DNA of 51,623 bases from Candidatus Brocadia carolinensis (GCA_002009475.1 AYTS01000023.1:1-51623), one strand, 5' to 3'. Shown: positions 26,007 to 35,864, counted from the stretch's first letter. Notes: a model not told the origin generated them from the letters alone. Program-made: numbers and translations.

Positions 26007-26022
26007 ACATTTCCTTTATGCA

Positions 26023-29000
26023 TCAAGGTCCCGGCTTTGGCTGGGGATCATCGATGGTGGTGGGATCTACAAAGCTGTTATATATTTTCTCCCGCACACT
26101 GGTAAACCAACCCATACCGATATTCACCAGTGCATTCATGAGGAGATTGGAGTTGATGGAAAATTGCAGGTCAGCATCATCGTTCAGGTCGAATAGACTT
26201 AACGGTACAAAGCGGTTACCCCCATAAAAATGCCTGCGAAATAGTTCGAATGCAGCAATAGGGTCCTGCAACAGTGTTGCACCCATCGATGGTGGTAAAT
26301 TTAACTGTTCCGCCCAAATATCGGTGCGGAGAATCCTGGCAGGATTATCGGGTGCTGCTTTCAACTGCTCCGGTACCGTAAATATCCCGATTTCGCCATC
26401 CTGGAAAAACCCTCGTCGATTGATATTTCCTGATCCGATGTACACATGGATATCGTCTATCATCATGGCCTTGTCATGGACAAAAATTCCACGAAGTTGC
26501 GAGCAGGTTGCTGGACTCCCTTTGGGATGCTCCCGTGTTGTTGCACCCCATCGTGCGTTTGTACCAACAGAGCCCCTTATTACTTTCAATTTTACGACAG
26601 GGTGACCGTCAATAATCTCCCCCTCGTCGGTAAGCTGTATGGCCAGCATCAGCTCTCCGTTTATCCAAGTCCAGAAGGGGAGAGATTTTGGCAAACGGGC
26701 CTTGGGTCCGATTTTCATGAATTCGTCCAATGCAGATGCTGCAGCATAAAGAATGCATCTGCCTCGTGTGTTAGTCCGCCAGGGCTTGGCAGGATTGGCC
26801 TTCGGAGAGGTGCTCCGATGAGCGCCCTTCTTCCCCAGCGCGCCAGAAGACGGCTTACTACATCAGCCCGGCGTTCGTACCCGAACGGAATGTCCGCAAG
26901 ACTCATCACGCTGGGGCTTATTATGATCAGGCGCTTGCAATGATCAGCCGCATCGAGGAGCTCATTTAAATATGCGGGCTCGCCATTAGTAGTCTCGTTG
27001 GGAACAAAATACTGGTCTGCCAGATAAATGTATTCGCGGGCATCACGTATGCCCCTGAGAAGATTCTGGTAGATAGAGATGTCGCCCTGTTTTGCAAATG
27101 GTAAGGCATGTTCGCTGTTGGGATGAGCTGGTTTGAAAAGTGTTCGGACTACCTGGACAATATGCCTGGCATTATTGTTGACCGGAAGGTTTTCAGACAG
27201 AGGCGCATCAAACACTCTATCCAGGGTATCGGGATTGGAAGGCAAGGTTCTCTCGTATTCGTAACGTTCTTCCCATGATTTGAAAAGATCACTTACTGCG
27301 GGACCCGTGACACGCGCATGCACATCATGGTAAGGAGAACTCCCCTGACGACCAAAATTATCGAGTCGATTCACATGCACATCCATACCACCTACGTATC
27401 CTATAAACTGGTTACCCAGTGCATCGAATTTTCCCGTGGCACGCTTGAAAAGCTGGAACTTCTGATGCCAGGTACCAGCGCCCTCGATAAAATCTGTAAT
27501 CGTAATGGGAATTGGTGTAGGCACAGTGATGGGAGTAAACAAGGGATTATCTTCATTGCGCACAGGGTGCACTGATCGGATTGCCATATGCGGCTTTATT
27601 TCATTGAACTTCGGGAACATCTCTGCGCTTTGATCCATTGCGTTCTCCAGCATCTTATTCACATCATCGAGTAGCAGAGTGCTCAATGGCGACAGTATTT
27701 GTGTACCGAGCAGTACAATTTTTCCCGGAGCATTTGTTTCCACAACTCCTGTAACGGAAGTAATCAGTATGACATCGGTAATGATCACGACCAGGAGGAT
27801 GGCATTTTGCTGTGCCGCATTGTCCAGATTGCCGGGGACAGAAAATAGCTTATTCACTAGTGCACGTACGTCACTCTTATTGTCGATAAGATGTTGTACT
27901 AGTCCGGCAAATGTATAGGGTTTGTCGTTGGGATCCAGCAGATCTTTATCAAGTACAAATTCCTTGAATGCCCAACCGGCAAAATGCGCACCAGGTTTGT
28001 CATTTGGAGCAGGAGGACCGGATGGAACACAATGAATCATATCTGCAGCCATCAGCTTGAATGTTTTAAACCCATCCGTTAAAGGTTCTACCCTGCTGCG
28101 GGAGTGAAAGCGTCGCATCGCAGAACCGGCGTTAGGAGAAGCAAACCAATTCGCCAGTTCCAATAACTGCAGGTGGGCACGACCGAAAGCGGCTGGCATA
28201 TTTAGAGGATCACCGGGAGGAGCGCTGTCGCCGGTTTCATATAAAGCCATTACAGGGAATGCGGTAGTTTCTCCCGGATGAGGATTCCCCAACCAGCGGA
28301 GCTCGATTGGCTGTCCTGCTGTGAAGGTTAAGTCCAGTATACCGTGTGCATTTGAACTCAATTGTTGAGTTTGACCGTTTAATGTTACACTGAATTGAGT
28401 TGCCGGGTGCACTTCTCCTACATGATCCAGCACTTTCATGATGCGCGTATTATTTAGTGGGTAGAGCGCATTGATGAAATTGGTCCATGGAGTAGCATCT
28501 TCACCGGCAGCTATCAGTGCATTTATAATGATGGAACCCCAGCCCCAGGGTTCGAGGCAAACCCTGTCCTGGAAAACAGCGCTCAAATAAAACAGGCCGC
28601 TTGTACCAAGCAACTGGTCTTGATCGATAGCATCTTCCTCATTAAATGCCTGCTGGTTGATTGCAGGAATTCCAAGATAGAATATGGGAACACCACCAGG
28701 GATAGCCCGGAGTACTGGTTCAATAAAAAATGGCAGCGGAGTAATTTCGAGCAAATCAGTAATGCCTTCTCCAATCAGGGCTGCATTCCCGGTAAAGGCG
28801 GGATCCAGGGTAATCTTCCTGATTGTTCCAATTACGGGACATGATAATACTGTGGGGGAAGATGTTTGGATTCTTGAAAGAATTATAGGGGAACAGGCAT
28901 AGCGCGCCACATGCGGACGTGTCATCGCATGATCAAACACATTCTCCGTATCAGGCAACACCAGGATCGCTGATTGCACGGACTGCACTGATAGAGTTTC

Positions 29001-29024
29001 AAATGGTGGTATTATTCCTGACAT
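26023..29024 (-). CDS. phospholipase D-like protein with two HKD half-sites (frameshifted in this sequence)
   Basis: Two frames cover one protein. The first (29024-26715, 769 codons) has ~450 residues of unknown N-terminal sequence, then a PLD half: TWHQKFQLF (about 517-525), YVGGMDVHVNRLDNFG (about 539-554) and YHDVHARVTGPAVSDL (about 563-578), then ISIYQNLLRGIRDAREYIYL (about 660-680) of the second half. The second frame (26730-26023) continues with VHDKAMMIDD and YIGSGNINRRG, the intact second HKD site. In the first site the Asp position of HxKxxxxD is Lys (HQKFQLFK), so it may be weakened. The frames overlap by 16 bp in the middle of the domain, which argues for a one-base frameshift rather than two genes. 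Start ATG 29024 behind AAAAGGAA. Family members cleave phosphodiesters (lipid or DNA); the substrate here is unknown. Confidence 0.8.
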
Positions 29025-29068
29025 TATTTTGTATTCCTTTTCATGGACCTTGGTCTATTGCCTATTGC

Positions 29069-32000
29069 CTATTGCCCAACGGGCACCAGCATCCTCCACG
29101 GCCCCGCAGGCTCGCAGGGTATTCCATCACGGGTAAGCGTACATGCCCAAATCCGCCAACTACTACCTGGGTCTTCCTCCAACTCAAATGATATGGTCTT
29201 TGTGCCGTGTTCATCCTCTGTCACATCGCTCTCGCTCAGATCTTTGATGAATTGTTGTGCAAAATCTCCCGCGGGGGTCCGAAAACGTAATAGATTATCA
29301 GGGTACAAATCCGGACGGTTCGCTATACGCAAAAGCGAACCCCTGGATGGAGGTCCGGCCGCGCCGCTCGAAGCTTCGGCATAAAAAAATACAACATGAG
29401 TGATGTTTTCATCCGGGGCAATCCTGAGTTGAATCAATCCCGGGGGAGTATTTTTTTCCCTTGGAATAAGTTCAGGAACCGATCCTGGTTTTAATGAAGG
29501 CACTCTTACGACCATTTCAAGCATAGCATCTCCTGCGGAGATCAAACCGGCAGCATTACCAGCTCGAATACGGTATACAAAACGGTTGGTTTGTGGAAGA
29601 AAGCTGTCAGCAATTATTCCCACGTTCACCGGGTTGGCTGTCACCGGTTCAAAGAATGTCGCCCTGTAGGGATGCGAACCAGTAAGGAAAACAAGATAAC
29701 GGTCCGCAAGGCCACTGGAGTTCACGTTTCGCAACGCCTCGATGATATTATTCTTATCACCGGGATTGGGTATTGTTACTTCCACGTCTGGTTGCGCAGC
29801 CGATGGGGCAACGGCCATTACGCGGTTGTCAGAGGTAACTCTGTATTGATTGAATACGGTTCCTGCATCGGTTCGTTCCAACCGGATATGAGTGATTCCG
29901 GACAGGGTTCCAGGTTCAAGAAAATCTGCAACATTGATCTCAAACCGGATGGGACCGGTTTCAGGTTCCCTGGTAAGCAGGCGGGGTACGTCTACCAAAG
30001 GCGGAGGAATATCGAATTGTGGCCGCCCCTGGAATCTTCCCTGTACTCTGACGGGCACAATCGGGCTTTCATTCCCTGTCCGGTTTTCTGTTGGCGCAAG
30101 TTTATCTTCCACATAAGGTTGATCATCACTGGAACTTACTCCAAGCCATAACTCATCTCTTGTATGGGCAACAGAAAGATCCAATGCGTTGCGCAATTCA
30201 AAACTATAGGCGGTTGATTTCGTGATTGGCACAACGCCAATGCGTGCCGACCAGCCCTGTGGTTGCAAACGATCTGAGCCTATCAGGATGGGAATGTTTA
30301 CTTTGCCGGTGAATGGGGGACTCAATTGACCATTGGCATCGGGTATCCTTCGTTCCAGCATCATCTTGATGGCATTGCCAGCCTCGTGAGATTGCACATA
30401 AAACGGGTAACCACCCAATTCAACAAAGGAATTCTTTACCGTGTTTGCCCTGACCGGGCTTTCAAGCTGAAAACTTCCTTCAAAACGTCCGTTTCCCAGA
30501 TCGGCCACGGAGATGAGTTGTCCCGGAATACTATCCAGCGCCTGGTTCCTGCGATAGATCCTGAATTCCCTGGCATAAGGATCCATATCTCTTTGTTCCT
30601 TGTGCCATCCCCATTTCAGGATGATCAGATTATTATCGTTGCCCAGTAAAGAGATCTCCTCCGGTGTAAGATCGGGAGCATCCTTTACTAACAGCCTTGC
30701 ATGCACGCCGGCGGGACTGGTAAAATCAAGGATATCATCAACAACCGGTACCGGTCCGACGGGCACGGGTGGCGGCAACAATTTCTGCAGGTCAACCGGG
30801 ATCGACTTCTGCCAATCGTCACTGGGTCTTCCAATGATGTCGATGGCCCTAATCCTGTATTGGTGCCTGGTGCCCGGTTGCGGCAGCGGCCTTTGTACCG
30901 GCTCATTATCCGGAGAAAAATCAAACACATCCTCCCAGTGCATGCGCTGATTGGTGGTGGCTTCCGGGCTTGGCATTTCGGGAAAGAGTTGCATGAGGTC
31001 TGCACCGGCCTTGATGACCGCCTTATCGTCGTTACGCCTTCGATGACCGATAATCCAATTCTCTTCAGGTAGAATCGGTTTCCATTCTGTTAAAGGAAGC
31101 TGCCGGTGCTCTATCTGGTAAAGGGCACTTTCTATGGGCGGTGCAGTGATTTCCCCGGGTGGCCAATAGGTTAATCCATTTTGAAGGCTGGCCTCCCACT
31201 CAAGTTGAAATCCGAGGGCCGACCTGGCAGCAGATGTAGCAATGCCGTTGTCTTGTGCATTGGCTGCTGCAATCTCCTGCAGGTTCTTTATTTCGAAAAA
31301 TGCGGGTGTGGCTGGCCTTGGTGTGTTTTTGAACAGAACGGGTGGCAGGACCATCGAAACCGGCTTCAAACCCCTTAGTGATTGAGTGATCCGCATGGTA
31401 AATAAAAAACCTGTACCCTTTAATCGAAGTTGAATGATGGGCGAAGGAAAACTAATTTGCACAATTTCACCTGCGGGTAAGGGTTGTCCACTGATGACCG
31501 GATTGTTGTAATTCCATGCCTCATATTCCAGGTTATGCCCCAGCAGCATTTCGAGTTGTAGCTGTTGTACCGGGGAGGAAAAGTCCAGAACGAGGCTCCA
31601 GTTCTCAATAGCCGGGAAAGTCCAGAAGGATTGATCAGCCATCTGCAATGCGATCCCGCGCCGACTCAATTGTTGTAACCCATTCAAAGAAGTTCCGGGA
31701 ACCAGTTCCACGCGCGGCGGTTGTGAGAAGCGCAGCATGAGATCGCCCAGGAAAAAACTTGACGGGAGGGCGGTATTGGACGAAATAGTATGGAAACCAT
31801 ACACACGGTCGTACAGATCTTCCCTTGGGAAAAAACCCGTGATGCGGTATTCGTAACTCTGTCCCTGTTGTAATGCGCTATCATGATCGAACCATCCAAA
31901 GCCCATTATTCGGCGCCATTTGGGATGGTTAATCAAAGAAAGCAGGGGTGCTGTGGCATTGAGCTCTTCAAAGTTTGTAGTCTCCTCAGCCCTGAGCAAT

Positions 32001-32710
32001 ACTATTTTGTCTACATGCCTGGGATAAGAATTAGTCTTTACTGTAGGCCTCAGCGACTTCACTAATTGTTTGAATTCAACCGGGTCAATGTCTTCACCTG
32101 GTAACAACCGTGATTTTGCTCTTTCAAATTCTTCGTCGGGGTTATTCAGGGAGGGATCGAGCTCCACCATGGGTAATTGAAGTCCTTTCACAAGAAAAGG
32201 CACATCATTCCAGCTTTGCTCCTCGTTTTCCTCCGGCTCGTGGACGCAATATTGGATCGTCTGCGGGTCGAGGAGGTAGGATACTACGGCGTCAATCGCG
32301 GTAGCCATGAACTCTACAGAAAAACTGCCGCTATTCTTTGGTGTTATGGTCGACACTACCTTGCCCCGGTAAAGTGCATAGCTAAAACTCAGTTTTGCTT
32401 GGATATTCAGGCGTATAAAGGTGGTGGGTTTTTCGAGGTCAAGACGAAAGACCTCTGCAGACGTGATCTCATCAAACCTGCCATTACGGTAGCTCAGCCA
32501 TCCAAAAGAAAAGCGCCATTCTCTTTCTGTCCTTATTCGTGCGATCTCCTGGGTCCCGATTGCTTCGCAGCGTGATGGCCGTCTGGTGAAAAGGCGCCGC
32601 TGTATGTTCCATCCTCCCGGCGAGTATACCCAACTGAATGGCCCCATCCAGAACAAGTGTATCCCCGTGCCTGACGATTCTACCTGAGGTAAAGCATTTC
32701 CATTAAGCAT
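29069..32710 (-). CDS. large protein with fibronectin-III-like segments, function unknown
   Basis: The frame is open from 32734 (a TTG), but ATG 32710 (MLNGNALPQVE) is the more likely start, giving about 1,213 residues. No signal peptide. At least four stretches have the Y-x-(Y/W)-R-(I/V)-x-A pattern of Fn3-type beta sandwiches: QSYEYRITGFF (about 280), HQYRIRAIDIIGRPSDDW (about 635), FVYRIRAGNAAGLISAG (about 1060) and WRIWACTLTRDG near the end. Pro-rich linkers (LLPPPVPVGPVPVV, about 665) join them. No enzyme motif recognised. It lies 44 bp upstream of the PLD-like gene on the same strand, likely in one operon. An adhesin, spacer or scaffold role is conceivable but unproved. After the stop comes a 7-bp motif repeated three times (GCAATAG). 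Confidence 0.7.
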   Translation of the reverse strand: MLNGNALPQVESSGTGIHLFWMGPFSWVYSPGGWNIQRRLFTRRPSRCEAIGTQEIARIRTEREWRFSFGWLSYRNGRFDEITSAEVFRLDLEKPTTFIRLNIQAKLSFSYALYRGKVVSTITPKNSGSFSVEFMATAIDAVVSYLLDPQTIQYCVHEPEENEEQSWNDVPFLVKGLQLPMVELDPSLNNPDEEFERAKSRLLPGEDIDPVEFKQLVKSLRPTVKTNSYPRHVDKIVLLRAEETTNFEELNATAPLLSLINHPKWRRIMGFGWFDHDSALQQGQSYEYRITGFFPREDLYDRVYGFHTISSNTALPSSFFLGDLMLRFSQPPRVELVPGTSLNGLQQLSRRGIALQMADQSFWTFPAIENWSLVLDFSSPVQQLQLEMLLGHNLEYEAWNYNNPVISGQPLPAGEIVQISFPSPIIQLRLKGTGFLFTMRITQSLRGLKPVSMVLPPVLFKNTPRPATPAFFEIKNLQEIAAANAQDNGIATSAARSALGFQLEWEASLQNGLTYWPPGEITAPPIESALYQIEHRQLPLTEWKPILPEENWIIGHRRRNDDKAVIKAGADLMQLFPEMPSPEATTNQRMHWEDVFDFSPDNEPVQRPLPQPGTRHQYRIRAIDIIGRPSDDWQKSIPVDLQKLLPPPVPVGPVPVVDDILDFTSPAGVHARLLVKDAPDLTPEEISLLGNDNNLIILKWGWHKEQRDMDPYAREFRIYRRNQALDSIPGQLISVADLGNGRFEGSFQLESPVRANTVKNSFVELGGYPFYVQSHEAGNAIKMMLERRIPDANGQLSPPFTGKVNIPILIGSDRLQPQGWSARIGVVPITKSTAYSFELRNALDLSVAHTRDELWLGVSSSDDQPYVEDKLAPTENRTGNESPIVPVRVQGRFQGRPQFDIPPPLVDVPRLLTREPETGPIRFEINVADFLEPGTLSGITHIRLERTDAGTVFNQYRVTSDNRVMAVAPSAAQPDVEVTIPNPGDKNNIIEALRNVNSSGLADRYLVFLTGSHPYRATFFEPVTANPVNVGIIADSFLPQTNRFVYRIRAGNAAGLISAGDAMLEMVVRVPSLKPGSVPELIPREKNTPPGLIQLRIAPDENITHVVFFYAEASSGAAGPPSRGSLLRIANRPDLYPDNLLRFRTPAGDFAQQFIKDLSESDVTEDEHGTKTISFELEEDPGSSWRIWACTLTRDGIPCEPAGPWRMLVPVGQ

Positions 32711-32804
32711 TTTTATTAGAATTTGGCATTGCAAAAACCAATCGGAAATAAATATCCACGGCGGCGCTGCTTTCAGCGTACTTTAAAGTATAGGAATTTC
32801 AATG

Positions 32805-32841
32805 CCCCCATAATCCCCCCCGTTTACGGGGATTATGGGGG
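32805..32841. repeat. strong 14-bp perfect hairpin
   Basis: CCCCCATAATCCCC (32805-32818) pairs perfectly with GGGGATTATGGGGG (32828-32841) over a 9-base loop. It stands between the protease gene stop and the Fn3-like gene start on the minus strand. No T-run follows on either strand, so it is not a classic terminator; it could attenuate, stabilise mRNA ends or be a small palindromic repeat. Confidence 0.7.
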
Positions 32842-32969
32842 GAAGTCGTCGAAGGCTAATTAACCAAAATTCTTTCCATTAATATTCCTGACCTCCTGTT
32901 GCCTCTGTTATCGTCAAAAGAGGCTGTAAACTCAGCCGCAGAAGACGCTGTCACCATAACCCGAACCGT

Positions 32970-35048
32970 TTATTTCTTCGTTTTCCTCTTTGAATTCGTC
33001 GTTTCCGAAGTTCGAAGAAGACGGTCTGGATGGATAAACGTCAGGCCAAGCGAAAACAATAACAGCATGCCAAAGTCTTGTGCTGCCGCATCCTGAATCT
33101 TCAATGTCCAGGTTCCTCGACAACTCTTGCCAGCAAATGTGGCGAGCATCGGTGTCGTGACCTCATCGTAAGTCTTCTTCAGGTTATTTGTTGAACCTCC
33201 GGCCCGGTTGTGGAGTACAACGGGATTCACTCCGGTATTGGCTGGTGGTTCTAGCGTAATTTTCAAGTCGCCGATATAGGTATGCTTCAGTTTCACGCCA
33301 ACAGTCAGTTTCTCTACCGGCGTATTATCAGGCACATCAAGCGTGAAAGATACCGTTTGCAGGTCAGGAATCGGGGCGTCGAACCGGCGGCTGATCGTGA
33401 TTCCGCTCTGAGGTTGTGGTTTAGCCAGTTCTACGGCGGTGCGTGCATTCAGCCGCCCATAGCCGTACTTGAGGCTGTGTCCTGAGTTGTCATAGTTGCC
33501 GCCCTGAGGATCAATTTTGTCACACGCGCCCTTGAGAAGGTCTTTCACTTCATGCCAGTTTAAATTCGGGTTGACCGACAATACCAGAGCGGCGACTCCG
33601 GCTGCACCCGGGCATGCACTGGATGTGCCACCAAAACTGTTCGTAAAATTGCCGTTGGCGTCCCCGTCGGCTGGTTTCCCGGTGTTGTATCCATCGTCAC
33701 CAACACGATCGGTAGTCCAAATGCCTGAGGTCAGAGGGTCTGGTTGATTGAATGGCGGGTGGCCGAAATCGCTACTGGGGAACGAGCACCAGACGGCCTT
33801 ACCGAAGTCGCTATACACGCTACGATTGCCGCGGTCGTTACACGCGGCAACTGCGATAACTTTTGAAAAACTGGCATAACCGTCGTTGTCCACCGGCTCG
33901 TTGCCGTTTCCTGCGGCGAATAGCACGGTGCATCCCTTTCCGCCACGTCCATTGGCGACAACATAATCAATGGCTAGTCTTGTGCTGGCTGGGAGCGGGA
34001 ACACTTGTTTGTGCTGGGGGTCATTCAGGTTCCACCATCGCCCATCAGGAGGTCCCCAACTGCAGGAAATTACATCTGCCCCGTTGTCAGCTGCCCACTT
34101 AAATGCTTCCGCCTCGCGCTGCGAACCCAAACCTGATGACAATCGTATTGGTAGCAGGCGCGCTTCCGGGGCGACTCCGGATGCCCCCATCGTGCCGTTT
34201 GCGCACGCCACTCCGGCGCATGCAGTGCCGTGGTTTTCGCCGTTATCCGGACCAGTGCCATACGGATCCTTCGGGCGCGGGTCGTTTGTTTGCAACGTGG
34301 CGTCGCGTGGGGCGACGACTTTACCAGCGCCGCCAAACTCCGTATGGTCGACATCCACTCCATCGTCAATTATGGCAATGGTTACGCCGGCGCCGCGGGT
34401 AATTTCGTGGGCAGCTTCGACGTTGACATGTGCGTCAACAACGACCCCGGAGATGGTGGTTTTCTTCAAATGCCATTGTTGCGGGAAGACTCCTTTTCGG
34501 GCTCGCTGGCGGATTAGCTCAGGGTGACAATACTCAACATCGTCCCGCTTCAGCAGATTGGCAGCGATGTCAAACACCTTCTGTCCTGTGCCTTCGGGCG
34601 CAGAGACGAAGTATGCATTTGTTGCGTAGGACACCTCATTTTTTACCGTCAGTCCGGAGTCGCGAAGCACTGCGATGCAGTCATCCGGATCCGTTGTGTC
34701 GGTAAACTTAATGAACAGGTTCTCGGTGTAGAGTACCGGCTCTTTGGCAACCGGATCAACCAGCACGCCACCGGCAAAACGCACGTCTGAAGACATCCGT
34801 AACGTAGCCTTGCGGTTGTCCAGGGACCGGGATGTGCGACCGATTGGCACACGGTATACTTCGACTCCGGCTTCAGGGTAAGCAGCAACAAGCGTACTGT
34901 CCTCTAGCTCAGCTGATACCGGCGTTGGAACTAGCCCGGCAGTTCTTGTAATCGATCGGCCGCTGCGCGTCCTGACAGCAATCAGATCGTTGCTCTGTTC
35001 CAGATCAAAACCCGGCTCATCTTTGGTGCCAAAGTATACGGTAGGCAT
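32970..35048 (-). CDS. subtilisin-like serine protease (S8) with C-terminal P-domain
   Basis: A 692-residue protease with a full catalytic set: Asp in AIIDDGVDVDHTEF (about 225-238), His in ENHGTACAGVACANG (about 268-282), the oxyanion Asn in FAAGNGNEP (about 375-383) and Ser in FGGTSSACPGAAGVAAL (about 472-488). An inhibitor_I9-like prosegment lies at about 105-185 (NLFIKFTDTTDPDD...). The C-terminal ~110 residues (about 565-675; KLKHTYIGDLKITLEPP, WTLKIQDAA) are a proprotein convertase P-domain. No signal peptide opens the chain (MPTVYFGTKDEPGFDLEQ). Ribosome site TAAGGAGGA is excellent. The gene looks richer in G+C than its neighbours, which hints at transfer. Head of the minus-strand block with the Fn3-like, PLD and giant proteins. 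Confidence 0.95.
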   Translation of the reverse strand: MPTVYFGTKDEPGFDLEQSNDLIAVRTRSGRSITRTAGLVPTPVSAELEDSTLVAAYPEAGVEVYRVPIGRTSRSLDNRKATLRMSSDVRFAGGVLVDPVAKEPVLYTENLFIKFTDTTDPDDCIAVLRDSGLTVKNEVSYATNAYFVSAPEGTGQKVFDIAANLLKRDDVEYCHPELIRQRARKGVFPQQWHLKKTTISGVVVDAHVNVEAAHEITRGAGVTIAIIDDGVDVDHTEFGGAGKVVAPRDATLQTNDPRPKDPYGTGPDNGENHGTACAGVACANGTMGASGVAPEARLLPIRLSSGLGSQREAEAFKWAADNGADVISCSWGPPDGRWWNLNDPQHKQVFPLPASTRLAIDYVVANGRGGKGCTVLFAAGNGNEPVDNDGYASFSKVIAVAACNDRGNRSVYSDFGKAVWCSFPSSDFGHPPFNQPDPLTSGIWTTDRVGDDGYNTGKPADGDANGNFTNSFGGTSSACPGAAGVAALVLSVNPNLNWHEVKDLLKGACDKIDPQGGNYDNSGHSLKYGYGRLNARTAVELAKPQPQSGITISRRFDAPIPDLQTVSFTLDVPDNTPVEKLTVGVKLKHTYIGDLKITLEPPANTGVNPVVLHNRAGGSTNNLKKTYDEVTTPMLATFAGKSCRGTWTLKIQDAAAQDFGMLLLFSLGLTFIHPDRLLRTSETTNSKRKTKK

Positions 35049-35085
35049 CTGTAATCCTCCTTAGATAATTTCCCTTTTGCTGTAT

Positions 35086-35102
35086 TACGCCTTCATGGCG
35101 TA
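35086..35102. promoter_or_regulatory. palindrome upstream of the protease gene
   Basis: TACGCC (35086-35091), 5 bp, GGCGTA (35097-35102), a perfect short inverted repeat 38 bp upstream of the protease start. It could be an operator or a leader hairpin. No clear -35/-10 pair could be placed around it. Confidence 0.3.
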
Positions 35103-35384
35103 GAATACCTCATTTTGAGTTCACAATCGTTTTTTTATCTCATAAAAACAAAAAAGCCTTACTGCTATAATGTTTTTACAAAACATCCACGGCAGTAAGG
35201 CTATCTTTTTCACTCAAGGACAGGCATCATCTTAAACTACATATCCTTGTATGTTTAAAAGACCCTTTTCTTTGCGCCCCCTGATCACTCAGAGTTTGCC
35301 CTTATCGCGATGCTATCTTTATTCATGCGGTGATTGTGTCAGGTTATAAAATATCGTATAAATCGTATCTGTGTCAAGAAAAAA
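35103..35384. other. intergenic region between argA-type gene and protease block
   Basis: No gene. Contains the compound hairpin terminator at 35150-35210 and AT-rich sequence beyond it. A partial dyad around CCTGATCAC...GTGATTGTGTCAGG (about 35279-35342) is noted; its meaning is unclear. Confidence 0.5.
35140..35210 (-). terminator. rho-independent terminator, probably bidirectional
   Basis: GCCTTACTGC (35156-35165) pairs with GCAGTAAGGC (35192-35201). Inside, ATGTTTT (35170-35176) pairs with AAAACAT (35180-35186), giving a stacked two-part stem. On the minus strand the stem is followed by TTTTTTGTTTTT, a good terminator for the argA-type gene; on the plus strand CTATCTTTTT follows, so it may act both ways and insulate the protease block. 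Confidence 0.75.
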
Positions 35385-35864
35385 TTAAGTAACAGCACCC
35401 GGCCCATGGCTTTTATTCAATTCGTATATCAGCGGAATTTCACCACAGTCAGGGAATTTGTGGCATTTGACGCATTCCGACCAGATCTTGTGAGGAAGTG
35501 ATTCCTTCTCTACCTTATGGAATCCGCATTTCTCAAAAAATTCTGGCACATAGGTGAGTACAAACATCTTCGCAATTTGCAGTTTCTTTGCCTCCCGGAT
35601 ACAAGCCATCGCAAGCTTTTTACCAACACCTTTGCGCTGCTGGGATTCCTGCACAGCGACCGATTTTATTTCCGCAAGATCCTTCCAGAAAATGTGCAGG
35701 GCTGCACAACCGATCACGTTGCCATCCGCTATAAACACAAAGAAATCGCGGATATTTTCGTAGAGTTCGCTCAACGACCGAGGCAACATCACATTTTTTG
35801 CTGCAAAATCGTTGATGAGTTTATAAATCTTTTCTACATCAGCTATCGTTGCTTTTCGTAACAT
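35385..35864 (-). CDS. argA: short GNAT N-acetylglutamate synthase (ArgA type)
   Basis: A 159-residue GNAT acetyltransferase. The acetyl-CoA loop is QQRKGVGKKLA (about 80-90). LPRSLSELYENIRDF (about 28-42), VIGCAALHIFWKDLAEIKSV (about 51-70), VPEFFEKCGF (about 108-117) and WSECVKCHKFPDC (about 128-140) match the stand-alone ArgA-type acetyltransferases that make N-acetylglutamate, the first step of arginine synthesis. The amino-acid kinase domain of the E. coli enzyme is absent, as in that subgroup. Start ATG 35864. No arginine gene is adjacent. Upstream lies a 140-bp palindromic repeat; downstream is a strong terminator. Confidence 0.85.
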   Translation of the reverse strand: MLRKATIADVEKIYKLINDFAAKNVMLPRSLSELYENIRDFFVFIADGNVIGCAALHIFWKDLAEIKSVAVQESQQRKGVGKKLAMACIREAKKLQIAKMFVLTYVPEFFEKCGFHKVEKESLPHKIWSECVKCHKFPDCGEIPLIYELNKSHGPGAVT

